Assembly: GCA_002787235.1 (NCBI GenBank)
Contig: PCWG01000011.1
Span: 1-42,574, forward strand
Direction of reading: 5' to 3'
Source of the DNA: Nitrospinae bacterium CG11_big_fil_rev_8_21_14_0_20_45_15
GTDB lineage: Bacteria; Nitrospinota; Nitrospinia; Nitrospinales; VA-1
DNA: 42,574 bases
Shown here piece by piece: positions 24,904-33,740 of the stretch. Each line of letters begins with the position of its first letter. Position 1 is the stretch's first letter. The position numbers and the translations under genes were made by a program. The notes beneath the pieces are model-generated. The model was not told the origin of the DNA and did no database searches. It worked only from the letters and a program-made list of their open reading frames with translations.

Positions 24904-24932
24904 GTGACTCTATTACACGGATATGCTAGATT
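24904..24932 (+). promoter_or_regulatory. Candidate extended -10 promoter for the GT4 pair
   Basis: GTGACT (24904-24909) and TAGATT (24927-24932) are spaced 17 nt. The TGC directly before the -10 makes it an extended -10 site. It lies in the 98-138 nt gap between the divergent methyltransferase-like gene and the GT4 gene, with a predicted start near 24939. Confidence 0.35.
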
Positions 24933-24980
24933 AATTTTCGTTTGCAATCAACCATCATTCCCCCGAACGAGAATTTTATT

Positions 24981-26117
24981 TTGTCTCATTTACATATATT
25001 ACATTGCGAATCAGCCACCGGTTGGGGTGGGCAGGAAATCCGGGTATTTCAAGAGACCGGTCTGCTTCTCGAACGGGGCCATTCCGTCGATATCGTCTGT
25101 CAGCCCAACACCCCTCTTTCTCAACACTGCGAGACCCTGAAACATCCCAATTTTCGTTTTTTTAGCCGGGAAATGAAAAGTTCATTTCATCCCGCATCCC
25201 TTGCCGGGGTCTATCGCTTGCTCAAAAAGTTGCGCCCTCACATCGTTCACACCCACAGTTCCGTGGATAGCTGGCAATTCACTTTAATGAGCAAACTGTT
25301 GGGAATCCCTGTCGTGCGCAGTCGTCATGTATCGCTCCCCATTCGAGGTTATTTTCCTAATTCCTGGCTGTATTTCGCTCCAGAACGCATCATCACAAGC
25401 GGGCAGGCCATTTCGGACATCGTCACTCAAGTGCGCGGCGTAAAAAGCGAGCATGTGACTTCCGTTTCTGCGGGTGTTGACTTGAGACGATTCGACTGCA
25501 ACATTTCCGGTGCTGAAATTCGCAAATCATTGGGCCTGATTGAGGGTCAACCTCTCATAGGTAAGATAGGGGTGATTCGCGGCTTCAAGGGCCACAATCA
25601 ATTTCTGGACGCGATTCCCGTCGTTTTGGAGAAAATGCCCTCTGCCCGTTTTGTGATTGTTGGCGACGGTCCCGGCTTTGAAGAAATCAAAGGCAAGGTC
25701 AAAGCTAAGGGACTTAATGATTCAACGACTCTATTGGGCCATCGCAGTGATGTTCCCGAGATAATGTCCGCCTGCGACGTGCTGACTCTGGCTTCAACTT
25801 CGGGTGAAGGCACCCCGCAAGTGATCCCGCAGGCCTTTGCGATGAAAACTCCCATGGTCGCCACCCGGATCGGTTCGACACCCGACCTGCTGGACCAGGG
25901 CCAACGTGGGGTTCTGGTAGAGCCGGGTAGCGGAACCGCTTTGGCGCAGGGCATCCTGCAACAATTAGCCGATCCCGCCCTTGCATTGGAAAAAGCAGAA
26001 CGCGCCTACCAATATTGCAGAGAGGCATTGACCGATGAGCTCATGATTCTGCAAACAATCAAAGTGTACGACTCTATATTAAGTTCGCGCTCACCCCACT
26101 CAAACGGTCAAAAATGA
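24981..26117 (+). CDS. GT4-family glycosyltransferase
   Basis: A 378-aa GT-B glycosyltransferase. The N-terminus reads LHILHCESATGWGGQEIRVF, with the GWGGQE acceptor loop common in this group, and PHIVHTHSSVDSW follows. The donor site has GVIRGFKGHNQF, VIVGDGPGFEE and the E-x7-E region in STSGEGTPQVIPQAFAMKTP. In this last motif the first Glu is in SGEGTP and the usual second Glu is Gln, a variant seen in some GT4 proteins. The TTG at 24981 brings the first beta strand close to the start. A TTG at 24942 would precede or coincide with the predicted transcription start. The stop overlaps the next gene by 4 nt. Confidence 0.87.
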   Translation: MSHLHILHCESATGWGGQEIRVFQETGLLLERGHSVDIVCQPNTPLSQHCETLKHPNFRFFSREMKSSFHPASLAGVYRLLKKLRPHIVHTHSSVDSWQFTLMSKLLGIPVVRSRHVSLPIRGYFPNSWLYFAPERIITSGQAISDIVTQVRGVKSEHVTSVSAGVDLRRFDCNISGAEIRKSLGLIEGQPLIGKIGVIRGFKGHNQFLDAIPVVLEKMPSARFVIVGDGPGFEEIKGKVKAKGLNDSTTLLGHRSDVPEIMSACDVLTLASTSGEGTPQVIPQAFAMKTPMVATRIGSTPDLLDQGQRGVLVEPGSGTALAQGILQQLADPALALEKAERAYQYCREALTDELMILQTIKVYDSILSSRSPHSNGQK

Positions 26118-27259
26118 AGATCGCGGTGATCCGGCAAAAATACGTCAATTACGGCGGTGCAGAAAGTTTTGTCGCCAATTATGCCGAAGCGATGGCCGAA
26201 GAGGGCCACGAAATCCATATATTCGCAAATAAATGGACCGCATCCAAACACGCGAACATTCACATTCATCCCGTTCCCGCAATCAAGATCAACTCTTTCA
26301 TTCGTTCCTTGTCCTTTGCCTGGTTTGCAGGCAGAGCCGTGCGCCGGGGTTCCTTCGATATCATCCAAAGCCACGAACGAATATTTTCACAAGACGTTTT
26401 TCGAGCGGGTGATGGTTGTCACAAGCAATGGCTGGAGTTGAGAAAAAAAAATCTTTCTCCGCTCAAACAACTGACACTGGCGTTGAGTCCTTTCCATTGG
26501 CTGATATTGCAGTTAGAGAAATCCATCTTTGAAACGTCTGCCTGCAAAAAAGTAATCGCCATTTCGGAAATGGTAAAAAATGACATCCAACGCCATTATC
26601 GAATACCCGACGAAAAAATTGTCGTCATATACAATGGGGTATCCCTGCAACGCTTTCACCCGGACAAAAAGAAATCCCAAGGGGAAGCGGTACGCCGAAC
26701 ATTGGGGGTCCGTCCTGAGGAAACGCTCATTCTCCATGTGGGTTCGGGATTTGAACGCAAGGGAACAGCAACACTGCTTAGGGCATTGCAAGAGCTTCCC
26801 GATTTGCCCTGGCGTCTCGCCCTGCTCGGAAAAGCAAACTGGGCTCAAAAACTACAAGGCCTGCCGCAAGCCATTCAAAACAAGATCATTCCACTCGCTC
26901 CGGTTGACGATGTTGAAAATTACTACGCTTCCGCTGACTTATTTGTCCTTCCTTCAATCTACGAACCGTTTGGCAACGCCGTACTCGAAGCTTTGGCAAC
27001 AGGTTTGCCCGTCATCGTCAGCCGCACCTGTGGATCGGCCGAGATCCTGACACCTGATGAAGAGGGTATGATTCTGGAAAATCCCGAAGACTTCCACGAA
27101 CTGGCTGATAAAATCAGTCGGCTCTGCGATGCAAATCTAAGAGAACTAATGGGGAGGAAGGCAAGAACTCTGGCCGAGCAGTTCACAGGAAAGCGCAACG
27201 CGCAGGAGATGCTGGCGGTTTACAAAACAATTCTGGAAGAAAAAAAATCAACAAAATAA
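26114..27259 (+). CDS. GT4 glycosyltransferase, WaaG-like
   Basis: A 381-aa GT-B enzyme resembling LPS core glucosyltransferase I (WaaG). Features are MKIAVIRQKYVNYGGAESFV, then the WaaG-type phrase DVFRAGDGCHKQWLELR, IAISEMVKNDI, VIYNGVSLQRFHP, LHVGSGFERKG and the E-x7-E motif YEPFGNAVLEALATG. WaaG adds the first hexose to the inner-core heptose on the cytoplasmic face of the inner membrane. The ATG overlaps the upstream GT4 stop by 4 nt, so the pair is coupled. A strong hairpin follows directly after the stop. Confidence 0.9.
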   Translation: MKIAVIRQKYVNYGGAESFVANYAEAMAEEGHEIHIFANKWTASKHANIHIHPVPAIKINSFIRSLSFAWFAGRAVRRGSFDIIQSHERIFSQDVFRAGDGCHKQWLELRKKNLSPLKQLTLALSPFHWLILQLEKSIFETSACKKVIAISEMVKNDIQRHYRIPDEKIVVIYNGVSLQRFHPDKKKSQGEAVRRTLGVRPEETLILHVGSGFERKGTATLLRALQELPDLPWRLALLGKANWAQKLQGLPQAIQNKIIPLAPVDDVENYYASADLFVLPSIYEPFGNAVLEALATGLPVIVSRTCGSAEILTPDEEGMILENPEDFHELADKISRLCDANLRELMGRKARTLAEQFTGKRNAQEMLAVYKTILEEKKSTK

Positions 27260-27260
27260 C

Positions 27261-27295
27261 GCCCAGGTAAGAAGAAAAAATATTCTTACCTGGGC
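27261..27295. terminator. Perfect 13-bp hairpin between convergent genes
   Basis: GCCCAGGTAAGAA (27261-27273) is perfectly complementary to TTCTTACCTGGGC (27283-27295) around a 9-nt A-rich loop. On the minus strand the hairpin is followed by a T-rich run (27241-27259 read in reverse), giving a classic intrinsic terminator for the small gene 27323-27523. On the plus strand, no U-tract follows, but the stem may still protect or end the GT4 transcript. Confidence 0.75.
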
Positions 27296-27322
27296 TGGAG
27301 CGATACAGGAGGAAACTAAATT

Positions 27323-27523
27323 TTAAGATTCAACTGCAACGGGAAACTCAGCATCCAAACGTTCTTTTACCCACCGTGGCGTTTGCGTCTTGCCATTGGA
27401 GACCAATGTAATGCTATTCTCTGAATTATAAAATTCATCCCAAAACTTTTTACTGAGCTCTTCGCTTTCAATGGTTTTTTCCAGTTCGCCGTCCGACTTG
27501 AAAATTCTTACCTGATAAAACAT
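27323..27523 (-). CDS. Small soluble protein, unknown
   Basis: A 66-aa protein of unknown family. It is preceded by an excellent ribosome site (GGAGGTG, 5 nt before the ATG) and followed by an intrinsic terminator, so it is a compact single-gene unit and likely well expressed. Composition is charged, with a beta-like start (MFYQVRIFKSDGELEKTI), a helix (SEELSKKFWDEFY) and NSITLVSNGKTQTPRWVKERL. There is no signal peptide, membrane helix or cysteine. It shows no visible tie to the glycan genes on either side. Confidence 0.82.
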   Translation of the reverse strand: MFYQVRIFKSDGELEKTIESEELSKKFWDEFYNSENSITLVSNGKTQTPRWVKERLDAEFPVAVES

Positions 27524-27856
27524 GGTGCACCTCCGATTTTTTTAGACTACTGAATCTGCATCGAATAGGGAGTTTTCTACCACTTTATGAAACCTGACTA
27601 TCTAATACCTATCTCTATGGTTTAGATTGTACGAAAACCTTGTTCCATATAAGCGAAGATCAAGTTACAATTTCGTCACAAAAAAAATCCGAATTCCATT
27701 CTTTTCGGTTGCAAAGAAATTCACAGGGCTGGGAAATTGAGCAGAGAAAATCAGCTGGAAAGATTTAAACTAGATGGACGGGGGGACTTGGCCATCAAAA
27801 CCCTTATCAGGTCATGATGGCCAATGAAAACTTACAATAAAAAAGTAACGGCAGAA
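27524..27856. other. Intergenic region with an inverted repeat
   Basis: This 333-nt gap lies between two minus-strand genes. It must hold the promoter of the 66-aa gene. No clear sigma-70 pair, RNA gene or coding frame is seen. The one structured element is a 10-bp inverted repeat at 27788-27824, listed separately. Confidence 0.5.
27788..27824. repeat. 10-bp perfect inverted repeat downstream of the CDGSH gene
   Basis: TTGGCCATCA (27788-27797) and TGATGGCCAA (27815-27824) are exact reverse complements around a 17-nt spacer. It lies 33 nt past the stop of the CDGSH gene on the minus strand. No T-run follows, so it may be an RNA-end structure or a regulator site rather than a standard terminator. 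Confidence 0.55.
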
Positions 27857-28087
27857 TTATTTTTTCGAATGTGTGCCATCACAAAAAGGTGAGTTTGAAG
27901 TGCGCCCACAGTCACAAATCACAACCCGTTTGGCCTCGGTGATTTCTTGCGTTTTGGGTGTTTTACCAGTATTCATACGGGAGTGGGCACCATCACAATA
28001 GGGTTTGTTAGCAGACTCACCACAGGTGCAATACGTTTTCATGCCGGGGGTTTCATCTACAAACTGGGGAACATTTTCATAGGGCAT
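27857..28087 (-). CDS. Double CDGSH iron-sulfur protein
   Basis: A 76-aa protein with two complete CDGSH motifs: [16 protein letters not shown] and [16 protein letters not shown]. Each supplies three Cys and one His for a redox-active 2Fe-2S cluster, as in bacterial and mitochondrial double-CDGSH proteins of the mitoNEET/MiNT group. There is no signal or membrane helix, so it is cytosolic. The ATG at 28087 has GAGGAG about 10 nt upstream. A longer frame to 28267 adds 60 basic residues and overlaps the divergent gene, so it is rejected. The family acts in iron-sulfur or redox balance, and no partner is evident here. Confidence 0.92.
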   Translation of the reverse strand: MPYENVPQFVDETPGMKTYCTCGESANKPYCDGAHSRMNTGKTPKTQEITEAKRVVICDCGRTSNSPFCDGTHSKK

Positions 28088-28241
28088 AACAGAAACTCTC
28101 CTCAAAAATTTTAAAACGGATGTTTTCTTAGTCACCTCAATTGGCCTGTTTAAAATCACGAAAAACCGCTTTTTTGTCAAGTTTAAATCGTCCTTTTGCA
28201 ATCGACATTGTTTTGCTATCACGTCAAGCAGGAGCTTTCGA

Positions 28242-29630
28242 GTGAAAGTTTTATTAACAGGTGGCACGGGGTTGGTTGGATTGGCACTGGTCAGACGCCT
28301 TGTTCACCTGGGCCACTCCGTCAACATTCTTTCCCGCCAACCCGCCAAAGCCATTGAAAAACTACCGCCCGCCTGTCGCGTCCAATTCTGGAATCCGAAC
28401 GACTCTCAATACCATTTAGAAATTGAAGAAGGTACGCAAGCGATCATCCATCTCGCGGGAGAACCTGTCATTGGCGGACGCTGGACCTATGCCTTTAAAA
28501 ATAAAATCAGCACATCCAGGATACTTTCGACGCGTCTACTGGTCGATGCCATCGGAAGAATGCGGACACCGCCGAAGGTATTTATTTGTGCGGGGGCCAT
28601 CGGCATTTATGGAGATCGTCAGGAAGAAGAGCTGAATGAGTCTTCCTCTCCTGGTGAGGATTTTCTTGCCGGGGTCTGCAAAGATTGGGAAGCTGAAGCC
28701 GCTCGCGCGCATTCATTTGGCCCGCGCTGGGTCTCTCTAAGAATCGGACTGGTCCTTGATTTTGAAGCAACCATCATGGAACGTATGCTTCCTGCTTTTC
28801 GGCTGGGACTGGGTGCGCTTCTAGGATCAGGCAAGCAGTGGATGAGCTGGATACATCTTCAAGACCTGATCGATATCTTTCTGCACGTTCTTCAGAAAGA
28901 GGATCTCAATGGACCTGTCAATGCGGTCGCACCCGAACCGGTTCGCAACGAATCGTTTTCGAAAACTTTTGGAAACCTGCTGAATCGACCGGTTTTTTTT
29001 CGAGTTCCCGTGTGGGGACTAAGATTCCTTTTAGGTCAAAGTGCGGGACTGCTACTCGCAAGCCAAAAAGTTTCCGCACAGAAAATTTTAAGTCATGACT
29101 TCAAGTTTTCATTCCCCAACATCAAAATGGCTTTGGATGAAATTTGCGGACACCGCGAACATGTCTTGATAAGAGAACAATGGTTCGATCAAAATTTGGA
29201 AACCTGCTTTGAGTTTCTTTCCAGCATAGAAAATATAGAACGACTGGCACCGCCATCTTTCAAATTTCGCATTGTCAAAACATCCCATTCCAAACTGGAC
29301 AAAGGGGTCACGCTGGACTATCGTTTGCAAGCGATGGGTCTTCCCATGCGCTGGCGTTCCGAGATCACCGAATTCAATCCTCCCTCCTTTTTTTCGGACC
29401 GGCAGGTGATTGGACCTTATGCTCTGTGGGAACACACGCATGAATTTTTTGAAATCGATGGAGGAACCTTGGCACGTGATACGGTAAAATACATTCTCCC
29501 CTTCGGGGCTATCGGCACGGCCTTGGGTCTTTTTCTGGTGCAGAAAGATCTGGATGGAATTTTTTCTTACCGTCGTGAAAAACTCGTGGAATTATTAGGT
29601 GGCCCACAACCGCACCGCCAACAAAATTAG
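28242..29630 (+). CDS. TIGR01777-type epimerase fused to SRPBCC domain
   Basis: A 462-aa fusion. Residues 1 to about 300 are the YfcH/SulA-like NAD(P)-binding SDR of the TIGR01777 group: [47 protein letters not shown] and [13 protein letters not shown]. Residues about 310-455 are a SRPBCC (START-like, cyclase/dehydrase) ligand-binding domain starting [19 protein letters not shown]. Similar pairings occur in other bacteria, and the substrate is unknown. The start is GTG at 28242, with AGGAG 8 nt upstream. It lies 5 nt from the second MBOAT gene, so they may be cotranscribed, although the protein itself looks cytosolic. Confidence 0.9.
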   Translation: MKVLLTGGTGLVGLALVRRLVHLGHSVNILSRQPAKAIEKLPPACRVQFWNPNDSQYHLEIEEGTQAIIHLAGEPVIGGRWTYAFKNKISTSRILSTRLLVDAIGRMRTPPKVFICAGAIGIYGDRQEEELNESSSPGEDFLAGVCKDWEAEAARAHSFGPRWVSLRIGLVLDFEATIMERMLPAFRLGLGALLGSGKQWMSWIHLQDLIDIFLHVLQKEDLNGPVNAVAPEPVRNESFSKTFGNLLNRPVFFRVPVWGLRFLLGQSAGLLLASQKVSAQKILSHDFKFSFPNIKMALDEICGHREHVLIREQWFDQNLETCFEFLSSIENIERLAPPSFKFRIVKTSHSKLDKGVTLDYRLQAMGLPMRWRSEITEFNPPSFFSDRQVIGPYALWEHTHEFFEIDGGTLARDTVKYILPFGAIGTALGLFLVQKDLDGIFSYRREKLVELLGGPQPHRQQN

Positions 29631-29635
29631 ACATT

Positions 29636-31117
29636 ATGGGGTTCAATTCTTACGCTTTTATCTTTTTATTCCTGCCCTTTGTTTGGACGCTTTTCTATCT
29701 GATCGCCCGAACGAAGGGGCCTGCTGTGCTGTGGCTGGTCGGTGCATCGTTTGTCTTTTACGCATGGAATGATCCCCTGCTGATTTCTGTGATGGGCGTA
29801 TCCTTGCTGGTGAATTACGCTTTTGCTTTGAAAATGAAGCCGGAGTCTACAGAACTTTCCACAAGCGGAAAACGTTTTTTCCTTCTGGGAGTGACTCTCA
29901 ATCTCGCGCTGTTGTCGTTTTTCAAATTAGCCGCTTCTTATGGAGGGCATTATCAAATCGCCTTTGAGTCGAGTCTCCAGGTAGGCTTTCCTCTGGCTCT
30001 CTCCTTTTTAACTTTTCAGCAGATACTTTTTCTATCGGAACTGAAAAATGGAAACACAGAGAAACCACGATTTTTGAATTACTGCCTATACATGATTTTT
30101 TTCCCACAACTGCTGGCGGGCCCCCTTGTCAAACCTCAACATTTTTTTCAGCAGTTCGCCGATGATAAATTTTTCAAAATTCGATGGGATTTTATCCCTG
30201 CAGGCTTGACTCTGATCGCACTGGGTCTTTTTAAAAAAGTATCTCTTGCCGATCCCATCGCCCGTTTTGCTGACTCGGCTTTCAATGCCGCACAAGCAGG
30301 CGCAGTCCTCACAACGGGTGAAGCCTGGAGCGGCGCACTGTCTTTCAGCTTTCAAATTTACTTTGATCTCTCAGGCTACGCCGATATGGCAATGGGAATC
30401 GCGCTTCTTTTCGGCCTGCGCCTGCCATGGAATTTCAATTCTCCCTACAAAGCCGACAGTCTCATTGAGTTCTGGCGGCGTTGGCATATCACCCTGTCTC
30501 AATTTGCTCGTGATTTTATATACATCCCGCTGGGCGGCTCTAAAAACAGTTTTTTAATGCAGGGGATTTGCCTGTTAAGCGTGATGACTTTAACCGGACT
30601 TTGGCACGGTGCGGGAATCACTTTCATTGCATGGGGGATTCTGCACGGATTCTTCTTGATCGTGAATCATGCCTGGAGACGTATCTCTCCGGAAAAAGTT
30701 TCAGCAGATCAAGCCGTCTGGGTGCTATGGACAAAGCGTTTCGCAACATTTATCAGTCTTGCTCTGCTTTGGGTCGTATTTCGCGCCGAGAATATCGACA
30801 CCGCTCTTTCTATGTGGAAGTCTATGGCGGGGATGCAAACTAATGTCGTAACGGGAATTAATAACATTAAAATCGGTGAAGACCGTTTGTGGTTTCTTGC
30901 CGTTCTGGTATGGTTGGCCCCGAACTCTCGTGAATGGATGGTTCGTTTTTTTTCATCCATTGACCCGACACACAGTTCCAAGGCAGAGAAATCAATATCC
31001 AGCGCAAAGTATGTCTGGCGTTGCAATGAATACTGGGCCGCATTTCTGGCAATGCTTTTTATCGTCGCGTTACTGCAACTACCCGAAAGTCGGGAATTTA
31101 TTTATATCCAATTTTAG
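29636..31117 (+). CDS. AlgI-like MBOAT acyltransferase with fused shuttle motif
   Basis: A 493-aa polytopic inner-membrane O-acyltransferase of normal AlgI/PatA length. Motifs are QLLAGPLVKPQHF, YFDLSGYADMAMGIALLFG, EFWRRWHITLSQFARDFIYIPLGG (H284) and GLWHGAGITFIAWGILHG (catalytic H324). The last membrane helix (about 465-482) is followed by the C-terminal hexapeptide FIYIQF (Y490). This is the acyl-shuttle motif that in this branch is fused to the MBOAT. It is followed 24 nt later by its likely partner, an SGNH-like protein. Compare the first MBOAT (16975-18168), where the helix and motif are on a separate microprotein. Confidence 0.93.
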   Translation: MGFNSYAFIFLFLPFVWTLFYLIARTKGPAVLWLVGASFVFYAWNDPLLISVMGVSLLVNYAFALKMKPESTELSTSGKRFFLLGVTLNLALLSFFKLAASYGGHYQIAFESSLQVGFPLALSFLTFQQILFLSELKNGNTEKPRFLNYCLYMIFFPQLLAGPLVKPQHFFQQFADDKFFKIRWDFIPAGLTLIALGLFKKVSLADPIARFADSAFNAAQAGAVLTTGEAWSGALSFSFQIYFDLSGYADMAMGIALLFGLRLPWNFNSPYKADSLIEFWRRWHITLSQFARDFIYIPLGGSKNSFLMQGICLLSVMTLTGLWHGAGITFIAWGILHGFFLIVNHAWRRISPEKVSADQAVWVLWTKRFATFISLALLWVVFRAENIDTALSMWKSMAGMQTNVVTGINNIKIGEDRLWFLAVLVWLAPNSREWMVRFFSSIDPTHSSKAEKSISSAKYVWRCNEYWAAFLAMLFIVALLQLPESREFIYIQF

Positions 31118-31141
31118 GCAATCAAGACTCTTTTAAAAACG

Positions 31142-32407
31142 ATGAAAGACGCGACCAAATTTATTTTCGTTTTCACGCTATGTGTCCTGCAGGTATTGAT
31201 TGTTATTGGCGCGTTGAACTGGTTTGTGGACCCCTACTCCATTCATCGTTCGCCGCCAGAAAATCCGCGTCAACCGGTGTGGATGTCGAAGCAATTGCGC
31301 ATAGCCAAAGCTCTTTATGTGCGCAAACTCGCCCCCAAAGGAATCGTTCTAGGGGCCTCAACCGCACAGCTCGCTATCGATCCCAGCCATCCCGGCTGGG
31401 ACAACGAAATCCAACCACGTTACAATCTGGCACTGCCGGGAGCGAATATGTATGAGAACCTCCGGTACTATCAGCATGCCCGTGCCAACGCCCCTTTACA
31501 GAAAGTCCTTCTGGGACTGGATTTTGTTGCCTTCAATCATTTCACCCCCTTGAGCGACGATTTCAAAGAAGGCTTGATCGCTTCTGATAAAGAAGGAAAC
31601 ATAAAATCATCTTTCCTTATGAAAACCGCGATGCCTCTGCTTTCGCTCAATGCCGTGACCGCCAGCCAAAAGAAATTTTTTGCACGAAGAAAAGAAACGC
31701 ATTGGGCAAATGGGCTGGAAATTCCTGAAGAAACCGGCAAGCGTGATTGGCGCGAGGCTATGTTGGGATCGGCTGATGGTTATGTCACACGTCTTCTCTT
31801 GCCGCCGCCCAGCCATCGTTTTTGTCTGGAGGATTCCAGTACGCCGGGTTCTGCACTGGGACGATTAGAAACCCTCTTGCGTACAGCGGCAACTGATGGA
31901 ACCGATATTCGCCTGTTCATCCAACCGTCGCACGCATTTTTGATGGAAGCTTTGCAAGCGACCGGATACTGGGACGATTACGAAATCTGGGAAAGAAAAC
32001 TCGTGGCATTGATCGAAAAAATCAACACAGAAGTCTTACCAGAGAAAAAAATCCTGTTGTGGGATTTCAGTGGATACAACACCTTCACGGCCGAAGCACT
32101 GGCCAAAGACAGCACAACGGCTATGAAATGGTACTGGGACACGGGTCATTATAAAAAAGATTTGGGCGACCGGGTACAAGATCGCATCTTCGGTTTAAAC
32201 CCTCCTGACAGAGAAGGGTCAGAGGATTTTGGAGTCTTGATCGATGCGAACAACATCGACTCACACCTGAAAAGCATTGCAGAAAAGCGGAGTGCCTATT
32301 TGGAAACACAGCGCGAAGACATTCAGGAATTGAAGACACGGATCAGCAACTCGACCAAGAATATCCCGTCTTACGATTGCGCCCGGCTCAGGGAAAGCCG
32401 ATTTTAA
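31142..32407 (+). CDS. SGNH-like acyltransferase partner of the AlgI-like MBOAT
   Basis: A 421-aa protein. One N-terminal membrane helix (about 7-26) anchors an extracytoplasmic domain that begins NWFVDPY, a common opening in MBOAT-partner proteins. SGNH-type features are the nucleophile S73 in IVLGASTAQLAID, the NLALPGANMYEN glycine block and D333 with H336 in WYWDTGHYKKDLG. AlgJ, AlgX and PatB play this role in alginate and peptidoglycan acetylation. The acyl group and target glycan here are unknown. The C-terminus (about 365-421) is charged and helical. It converges with a tiny minus-strand membrane gene. Confidence 0.82.
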   Translation: MKDATKFIFVFTLCVLQVLIVIGALNWFVDPYSIHRSPPENPRQPVWMSKQLRIAKALYVRKLAPKGIVLGASTAQLAIDPSHPGWDNEIQPRYNLALPGANMYENLRYYQHARANAPLQKVLLGLDFVAFNHFTPLSDDFKEGLIASDKEGNIKSSFLMKTAMPLLSLNAVTASQKKFFARRKETHWANGLEIPEETGKRDWREAMLGSADGYVTRLLLPPPSHRFCLEDSSTPGSALGRLETLLRTAATDGTDIRLFIQPSHAFLMEALQATGYWDDYEIWERKLVALIEKINTEVLPEKKILLWDFSGYNTFTAEALAKDSTTAMKWYWDTGHYKKDLGDRVQDRIFGLNPPDREGSEDFGVLIDANNIDSHLKSIAEKRSAYLETQREDIQELKTRISNSTKNIPSYDCARLRESRF

Positions 32408-32452
32408 CTCGTTACGGAGTTGGCAATCTCTGGTTCAGAATCAGCGAACGAA

Positions 32453-32593
32453 TCATCCCAGATAGGTAAAATCCGATTCGGGGTTGAGAGCTGACAAAGC
32501 CAGAATGATCAGTGTCAGAACAACGAGCATGATGAGGGGAATCAAAACTACTTTTTTATTTTCTTTGATGAATTCAGCAACCTTGTCAAACAT
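32453..32593 (-). CDS. 46-aa membrane protein, DUF5989-like
   Basis: A hidden small gene. The protein has an amphipathic start with FDKVAEFIKENKK, a proline-broken hydrophobic helix (VVLIPLIMLVVLTLIILAL, about 15-33) and the ending PESDFTYLG. The order F-x-K-E-x-K-K, L-x-P, long aliphatic helix and an F-x-Y near the end matches the DUF5989 family as I recall it, in which the end reads F-I-Y-x-x-F. Here the final Phe is lacking. GGATGG lies 9 nt before the ATG. It is downstream of the GT9 gene on the same strand (97-nt gap) and converges with the SGNH gene. DUF5989 proteins often accompany polysaccharide genes. Confidence 0.7.
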   Translation of the reverse strand: MFDKVAEFIKENKKVVLIPLIMLVVLTLIILALSALNPESDFTYLG

Positions 32594-32690
32594 AACTGCA
32601 AGCCATCCTTTCCTTTAAATTTTCTTTTGCCCGTAAAAAAAAATAGTAGCGTTTCGTCTTAAGATTCACAAGAGCACAACACCTGTCTTT

Positions 32691-33740
32691 TTATTTTCGT
32701 GACAGTAGCGTTTCCACGGCAGACAAAACATCATCCACCTCAATCCTGCGTTTGCATTCGGCATCGCCGTCAAAACATTCCGGCTTGCGTGTTTTTGAAT
32801 TGCAGGGACTGCATTCAATTTCTTTATAAATAACGATATCCCGATCTCCAAGCGGTTTCCAGACACGGGGATTCACAACACCAAACAAAGCAATTACCGG
32901 AATTCGCAAGGCCGATGCCAGATGCATATAACCCCCGTTATGACAAACAGCAAACTGCGCGGAACGTGTGATCCAGCCCAGCTCTTGAAGCGGTGCGGTC
33001 AGAAAAACAGGAGCTGTTCCCTGTATATGCTTCAATACCTCCTGCGCCTGATCGTCTTCTCCCGGCCCACAAGTCAAAAGAGTTTTGATCCCAAAACGAG
33101 CGGGAAGTGCTTCCGCCAACTCGGCAAATTTCTTGAACTGCCATTGGTCGTATTTCCTTCGCGTTCCGCAATGAACGATTCCGTATGCCTCGCCTTTTTC
33201 GATTCCCTGATTCCGCAATAGTTGTTCGGCATTCAAACGACTGACATCATCGAAATGAATGTCTGGCATGGGCGTATCGAATTCGGCACCCATTTTTTTT
33301 ATCAGGGCCACCTGGTAATCGATGGGATAGCGCGGCTTGAGGTCTGAAAAATCTATTTTTTCATTGTAGAGAAACGACCGTTTGGCATATTTGTTGCCAA
33401 CGCGATATTTTGCCTGACTGACAAAACACATGACCGCTCCACGCGTTCCTTCGTGCATATCGATGGCAACATCATAGCGTCTGCAAAATAAATCCAGATA
33501 AAATTTTGCCTCTTTTAGAAAGCCGCCTTTTTCAAAACACAGTGCCTCGTTCACATCGGGATGACTTCTTACAATATCCAGAGATGCAGGCTCTACCAAA
33601 ACCGTCAAATGCGAATCGGGGAAACGCTTCTTCAACGAAGCGTAAACCGATGTGTTGTAGATGACATCGCCTATGGATCTCAGTTTGATTAAAAGAATAC
33701 GCGCCTTGGGCGGTATCCTTTCGGCCAGAGGTGTGTTCAA
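32691..33740 (-). CDS. GT9 heptosyltransferase (RfaF/WaaF-like)
   Basis: A 349-aa GT9 protein of standard length. The acceptor loop is ILLIKLRSIGDVIYNTSVY. The donor half has GIVHCGTRRKYDQWQ, LLTCGPGEDDQ and VCHNGGYMHLASALRIPVIALFG. Near the C-terminus there is a Cys cluster (IECSPCNSKTRKPEC, then AECKRR). VAIDMHEGTRGAVM follows the usual D-x-H/R pattern. The TTG start at 33740 is well supported: GGGAGG lies 5 nt upstream and it overlaps the GT4 stop by 4 nt. It probably adds a heptose or similar sugar to LPS inner core. Confidence 0.92.
   Translation of the reverse strand: MNTPLAERIPPKARILLIKLRSIGDVIYNTSVYASLKKRFPDSHLTVLVEPASLDIVRSHPDVNEALCFEKGGFLKEAKFYLDLFCRRYDVAIDMHEGTRGAVMCFVSQAKYRVGNKYAKRSFLYNEKIDFSDLKPRYPIDYQVALIKKMGAEFDTPMPDIHFDDVSRLNAEQLLRNQGIEKGEAYGIVHCGTRRKYDQWQFKKFAELAEALPARFGIKTLLTCGPGEDDQAQEVLKHIQGTAPVFLTAPLQELGWITRSAQFAVCHNGGYMHLASALRIPVIALFGVVNPRVWKPLGDRDIVIYKEIECSPCNSKTRKPECFDGDAECKRRIEVDDVLSAVETLLSRK

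Noticed and set aside
27307-27316. Strong AGGAGG-like sequence on the plus strand
   Set aside because: No start codon follows at a usable distance. It lies inside the 3' end region of a minus-strand gene and its hairpin.
28088-28267. 60-residue N-terminal extension of the CDGSH protein
   Set aside because: Basic and unlike the family. A GAGGAG site precedes the internal ATG at 28087, and the extension overlaps the divergent gene start.
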